In this document: positions 60,090 through 64,000 of the stretch, one piece after another
Layout of the letters: the number at the start of each line of letters is the position of its first letter
Numbering within the stretch: position 1 is the first letter of the stretch
DNA from: Symbiodinium natans
Taxonomy: Eukaryota > Sar > Dinophyceae > Suessiales > Symbiodiniaceae
Assembly: GCA_905221605.1 (NCBI GenBank)
Contig: CAJNDS010002292.1
Coordinates: forward strand, 310,001 to 374,000
DNA: 64,000 nt
Direction of reading: 5' to 3'
Program-made: the position numbers and the translations under genes
Notes under the pieces: model-generated
Seen by the model: the letters and a program-made list of their open reading frames with translations, nothing else
What the model was told of the DNA's origin: nothing
The model's database searches: none

Positions 60090-62500
60090 TGTGTGATAGC
60101 ATCGGAGCTGTGCAGTAGGAACAGCTCCTTCAATGCGCAACAACAGCCAATCTGCCATCTCATCCCGGGAAACATGCCCAGGCATACGTCCGCGCTCTAT
60201 ATCATTCATTCCTCACACTATGTCACTGTAGCGCCTGATGCTTAGCTGGTGGAAAGCTTTCGATCCGCAATTTGAAGTGCTCTTTGGGCCTTGTTAGCCG
60301 TCGGTATAGCAGGCAATCCCGCTGGGGCCGTTCTCCTGAGATTTCCTAGGCCGCATCGCCCCTTTCGTCCACAACCCATTTTGAATGGGCAACTGTTCAC
60401 AGATGTCTCAGCACCGCCACCTCTTTCGCGGGATGGTTTGCACTTGCGTTCAGCCCAGGGGGGTCGGGAGGCGGCCCGGCAGCTCGGCTGGCGGCCCGAT
60501 TCTGCTCTCTGAAATTGACGGCAGCTCTCGTGTCGTACCAAGCTAAAGCCATGTGCTAGAGTTTCTTATGTTCAGCTCCGCAGCACCCGCCGTTTGCTCA
60601 GAGCATTTCAGAGGCCTTCTTCTACTCTCGTTTAGGCCTTTGGCTCTGCGATTGTGCTTGTTATTCTCTTCTCCGTGGGATGGTTTTCCAAGCCAGGTCC
60701 ATGCTGACACCGGGGGGCCACTGCTGCGAAGGCGGTCCTGGTGCCTAGTGAGTCCAGTATAGGTCCATTGTTGGAAAAAATATGGATGGTCAGTAATAAA
60801 GTCCGATGACAGAGTCGGCGCGAATCAGGAGGCGAGCCGGTAGAGCATCGTTAGAGCCATGCAGAGCCCAGAGTTCAGATCCCAAGCATCTGACAGGCTT
60901 GCTAGGGCCGTTAATTGGTTTATGTCGCTTTTAAGGATCAGTTGCCACACCGGCATAACGCTTAAAACTGCTTAAAACATACTTCACAGATTCAGCGGAA
61001 TGCAGAAGAATATCGGAGGGACCGCAGGTTCACGGACATTACGCTAACCCGAGATCACAAAGGCTTCGGGATGCCAACAAGTCGCTCTTCCTTTTCTTAG
61101 AGTACCTTGGCAACCTCTCCCAGCGGCCCACATGCAGAACTCAGCCGGATCCACTCTGCAGTCAAGCGATCGTTCACTCTTGTCCGCAGGCTTCTGCGGC
61201 TTGCAAACCAACCACACGCACTGCACCGCACAGCTGCCCACCTTATTTACTCTTTGCTGGCAGCTGCAACATCTACACGTTCCGATGCAAGATTCCCCGC
61301 ACCCCATTTTTCGTCTTACGGGCCAGAACTGCAAAACGCACCCATGAACAGACGCTTAAGCTTCTCTAAGTATACAGTTCAAAACGCCGATGGATGCCTC
61401 CCAATGACAGATCCAGGCTTACACGACAATAAGAACATGTGTTACACCTTCCTCAGCGGTGTGATAGTAATAGACCGTTGGCATTTCAGTGTGTTTTCGG
61501 AAATTTGGCACGCAAAATCAGATTGTTTTTTGAGCTAGGGGGGTTTGACTGGTGAGAAGGGGCTTTTTCGGAATGCAACTGAATAAGCATTTTATAATTC
61601 CTCCTCCAGCTTGCATCCGATGGATGTTTCTTCCATGTGTCCGCGCTGTGTCCGGGGACTTCGTCATTCTTTGGCATTTCGCCCAACATGTCCCGGATGC
61701 GCTGAATCCAATGGTAATCGATTGGTATCAGACGAAACAAAATGTCCGAACGACTTCCCGGTTGGTGGAGATAGCCCATCCTGGACGGAAATATTTGTGC
61801 CTGGTTCCCGCTCGTTGTTCTCCTCCATGTGCCGCCGGAGACGAACAACGCTTTTTTTTCTTATTCTCTCTATTGTTATGGTGTAATGTGTATGTCGGGT
61901 CTCTCTCTCTCTCTGGTCTCTCCTCTCTCTCTCTCCCCCGTCGTGCGCTGAGGACATCAGCATGGCCTGTCCGTGGTTTGTGGCTGTCTCCCTTCCGTTT
62001 CATGACTGATCCGTGTCTGGCAAGATTTTTTTTTTGTGCACTGCATGGTGTGTTTTGGGTGATGCACACCAAAGAATTACCCGACATGTTGTTGGAAATG
62101 TGCATTTGAATGTTCAGAACTTCAAACGCTCGCAGGGCACGTGTCCACCCATGCACTTTTTGCACCAGAACCGGAATCGATCAGAATTTGCGGTGCAACC
62201 CTCACGTTTCAGTTTTTGATTGTCGGGGCCAAGTTGATGAAGTGAGGGCTTGAAGGCAAAGCATTGTTTTTTTGCATGTTTTTTCGTGGAGGAGAGTCCA
62301 TCATTTCGTTCACCTTCTTCGGGTGGGGCCTTGGGTTGGGGCCGAGGTTCGCAGGGGAGCTCATGGTTGGAAGCTCTGTAGGTCCAGCGCCAGATAAGAA
62401 AAACCTTGGCTTTTCGACTTGGGGTACTCTCGATTTTCGGCAAATACACTCCCCAACATCCAGAATTTTAGGGTGTGGGAGGGTACCCGCCATGTGTTAA
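60090..62500. other. No named gene
   Basis: A proline-rich frame at 60291-60512 and short ORFs elsewhere show no motif. 61899-61935 is a (CT)n run. A poly(T) run lies at about 62027-62036. Nothing else stands out. Confidence 0.35.
61899..61935. repeat. (CT)n microsatellite
   Basis: Two CT runs separated by GGTCTCTC. Confidence 0.9.
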
Positions 62501-62504
62501 ATAC

Positions 62505-62530
62505 TAAAAAAAAAAAAAAAATTTTTTTTG
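62505..62530. repeat. A16/T9 homopolymer palindrome
   Basis: A run of A directly followed by a run of T, able to form a perfect A-T hairpin, about 55 bp before the C-rich tract. Confidence 0.95.
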
Positions 62531-62587
62531 ATGGAGTTCTTAATAGAAAGCATATTGTCCTTGCATGCCGTAAAGCATGCTCGGCAC

Positions 62588-62778
62588 CCTCCCCCGCCCT
62601 CCCCCCTCCCCCCTCCCCCCTCCCCCCTCCCCCCCCCCTCCCCCCTCCCCCCTCCCGCCCCCCTCCCCCCTCCCCCCTCCCCCCTCCCCCCCCCCCTCCC
62701 CCCTCTTCCCCCCCCCCCCCCCTTCCCCCCCTTCCCCCGCCCCCCCCCCCCTTTCCCCCCCCCCCCCCCCCCCCCGCC
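62588..62778. repeat. C-rich (CCCCCCT)n tract
   Basis: About 190 bp of C runs of five to twelve separated by single T, TT or G. On the opposite strand this is a dense G-tract. Proline-rich and glycine-rich ORFs across it are artefacts. Confidence 0.97.
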
Positions 62779-62879
62779 CCCGTCCGCCCCTTTAACATGG
62801 AGGCGTTTATCATTAGATTTTGATTCCTAGTAGTTTCGTACTTTCCATTATGATTCCGATTAATGTCAATAGGACTTTA

Positions 62880-63065
62880 AGAGTTTTTGAAAGATTCAGA
62901 GAAGCCTCTGAAAATTAATAGGAATCATATCCAATATAAAATCGGAATCCCAGAATACATAAATACCTCCTCTGGGATTCCTATCAACATTGAGCATGAT
63001 TCCTATTAACTTTCAGAGGATTCTCTTCATTTTCACAAAATGCTTCGAATCTTATTAAAATTAGT
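62880..63065. repeat. Nested inverted repeats, AT-rich foldback
   Basis: Outer arms 62905-62928 and 62996-63019 are reverse complements at 23 of 24 positions (core TTAATAGGAATCAT). Inner arms GGAATCCCAG (62944-62953) and CTGGGATTCC (62972-62981) are perfect. Further copies of (T)TAATAGGAAT and GATTCCTA lie on both sides. The region contrasts sharply in base composition with the preceding C tract. Confidence 0.9.
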
Positions 63066-63491
63066 AGGAACCATTTTGAATATTGCGAAAATTACTAGGA
63101 ATTATATTCAAATTAATAGGGTCCCAGTAGATAAAGGGGGGGGGAGAGGGGGGCTTTGCATTACAGTGAGTCTGCGTGCCAGGTCTTCGCATCCGGGTTC
63201 TTGAGACCTCGGGACCCTGCCTCAGCATTTCCTGGAGCCTGCGTCAAGCCACCGGCGGCCGACAACCTTTAAAACTCAACAGCGCAAGTCCTTCGAGGTG
63301 GAATGCATGGAATAAGCCAGGGCTGCTCAAAGCTGCACACGACAATTCCCTGACACCACCCACCTGTTTGCTCCTGTGCAAAACTCTGCATTGTCTCTGC
63401 CAAGGTCTTCAATCACGAGTCAATGAAGGCCAGTGTGCCCGCTGACAAACATTGTCCCATGCCACTGCCTCAAGCAGACTCTAGCTTTCTT

Positions 63492-63623
63492 TCAGGCGGT
63501 GTCAGCTGCCGAGTCCTTGATTGCCACCCTGATCGAGGGGGTGATTGCCTGGGTGGCTCGTGTTTGCTTCTTCACTTTTGCCCAGCGGTTTACAGTTGCC
63601 AACAAGAGATAACAACGGTGTTA
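63492..63623 (+). CDS. C-terminal exon with a membrane segment, unrecognised
   Basis: After a TTTCTTTCAG acceptor (63495/63496) the frame reads VSAAESLIATLIEGVIAWVA, RVCFFTFAQRFTVANKR and a TAA at about 63621-63623. The hydrophobic stretch of about 20 residues followed by Arg/Lys suggests a terminal membrane helix. Upstream exons are not identified. Confidence 0.4.
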
Positions 63624-63626
63624 TAG

Positions 63627-63794
63627 ATGCAGCGAATCAATAATGAGGCTGAAGAGAAAGATCTTTGGATTGGTGGGGAGGCACCAGACTTTGCGAAGGC
63701 CGGCATTCACAGCACCAGTCCCACCAAGATGATTTGTGCAAGCTCGGGGCAAGATAGCAAGGATGCGATGGCCGATACTGATTCGGACGGCTAA
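63627..63794 (+). CDS. Small acidic ORF, 55 residues
   Basis: ATG directly after a TAG (possible AG acceptor) and open for 55 codons to TAA 63792-63794. It begins MQRINNEAEEKDLWIGGEAP and ends ADTDSDG. Rich in Asp/Glu, without Cys clusters or membrane segment. It could be a complete small protein or an exon of a gene continuing past the window. No family recognised. Confidence 0.35.
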   Translation: MQRINNEAEEKDLWIGGEAPDFAKAGIHSTSPTKMICASSGQDSKDAMADTDSDG

Positions 63795-64000
63795 AGCTCG
63801 TTGTGGTCACGGGCGCGCCTTATCACTGTACCGTTGGTGCAGATGGACAAGTGTGCACGAGCACTCTTTGTCTGCTGGATTAGCTAATGTCCCAGAAGCT
63901 CACACGAGTCTTCGCTGTCGAGTCGAGATGGCTGGCGCTTGTAAAAGTGCATGAAAGCTTGGACCTGGATACAGCAAACATGCCGTGGAGTGAGAGTGGG

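Noticed and set aside
62361-62830. Pro-rich and Gly-rich ORFs
   Set aside because: Translations of the C-rich tract.

Overview
The window reads as nuclear DNA of a dinoflagellate, a Symbiodinium-like genome being the best guess. Protein families can only be followed by jumping between short exons on the + strand. Almost every 3' splice site is AG followed by G, and 5' splice sites are GC or GA more often than GT. Genes are sparse, large stretches are microsatellite or low-complexity DNA, and degenerate pentatricopeptide (PPR) motifs are present. I see no bacterial-style operons, no rRNA and no CRISPR. tRNAs were not searched computationally.

Layout. 1-3556: a PPR tract leading into an RlmJ-type 23S rRNA adenine-N6-methyltransferase domain. 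3557-9500: repeats and unassigned sequence, with a coding-like block on the - strand at 5.28-6.26 kb. 9.5-9.9 kb: a (GGA)n tract and a 200-bp (GT)n tract, directly before a single-exon DUF676-type serine esterase (9994-11190). 11.2-23.5 kb: no gene I can name. 23.5-26.55 kb: a multi-exon spermidine-synthase-like AdoMet protein. 28.6-29.9 kb: a multi-pass membrane protein, perhaps a drug/metabolite transporter. 30.6-38.5 kb: proline-, lysine- and glutamate-rich coding-like patches with minisatellites.

38.87-49.39 kb is the centre of the window. A class I AdoMet-dependent methyltransferase starts at 38868 and ends at 49385. Its exons ending at 41329 and starting at 48427 join in frame, which implies a 7.1-kb intron. 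Inside that intron, on the same strand, lies a nearly complete M1-family zinc aminopeptidase (41758-48124, about 23 exons). Its key motifs are intact after splicing, and GA-AG is the commonest intron class in it.

49.47-50.62 kb: a cluster of nine AATTAAATC/GATTTAATT palindromes around a 680-bp ATT/ACT microsatellite. 52.4-60.1 kb: several unrecognised coding-like exons and ORFs, one with an in-frame TGA. 62.5-63.1 kb: an A/T palindrome, a 190-bp C-rich tract and nested inverted repeats. 63.5-63.8 kb: a membrane-segment exon and a small acidic ORF.

Gene models were built by eye from protein-family knowledge and splice rules. Exon joins marked as unresolved should be treated as approximate.
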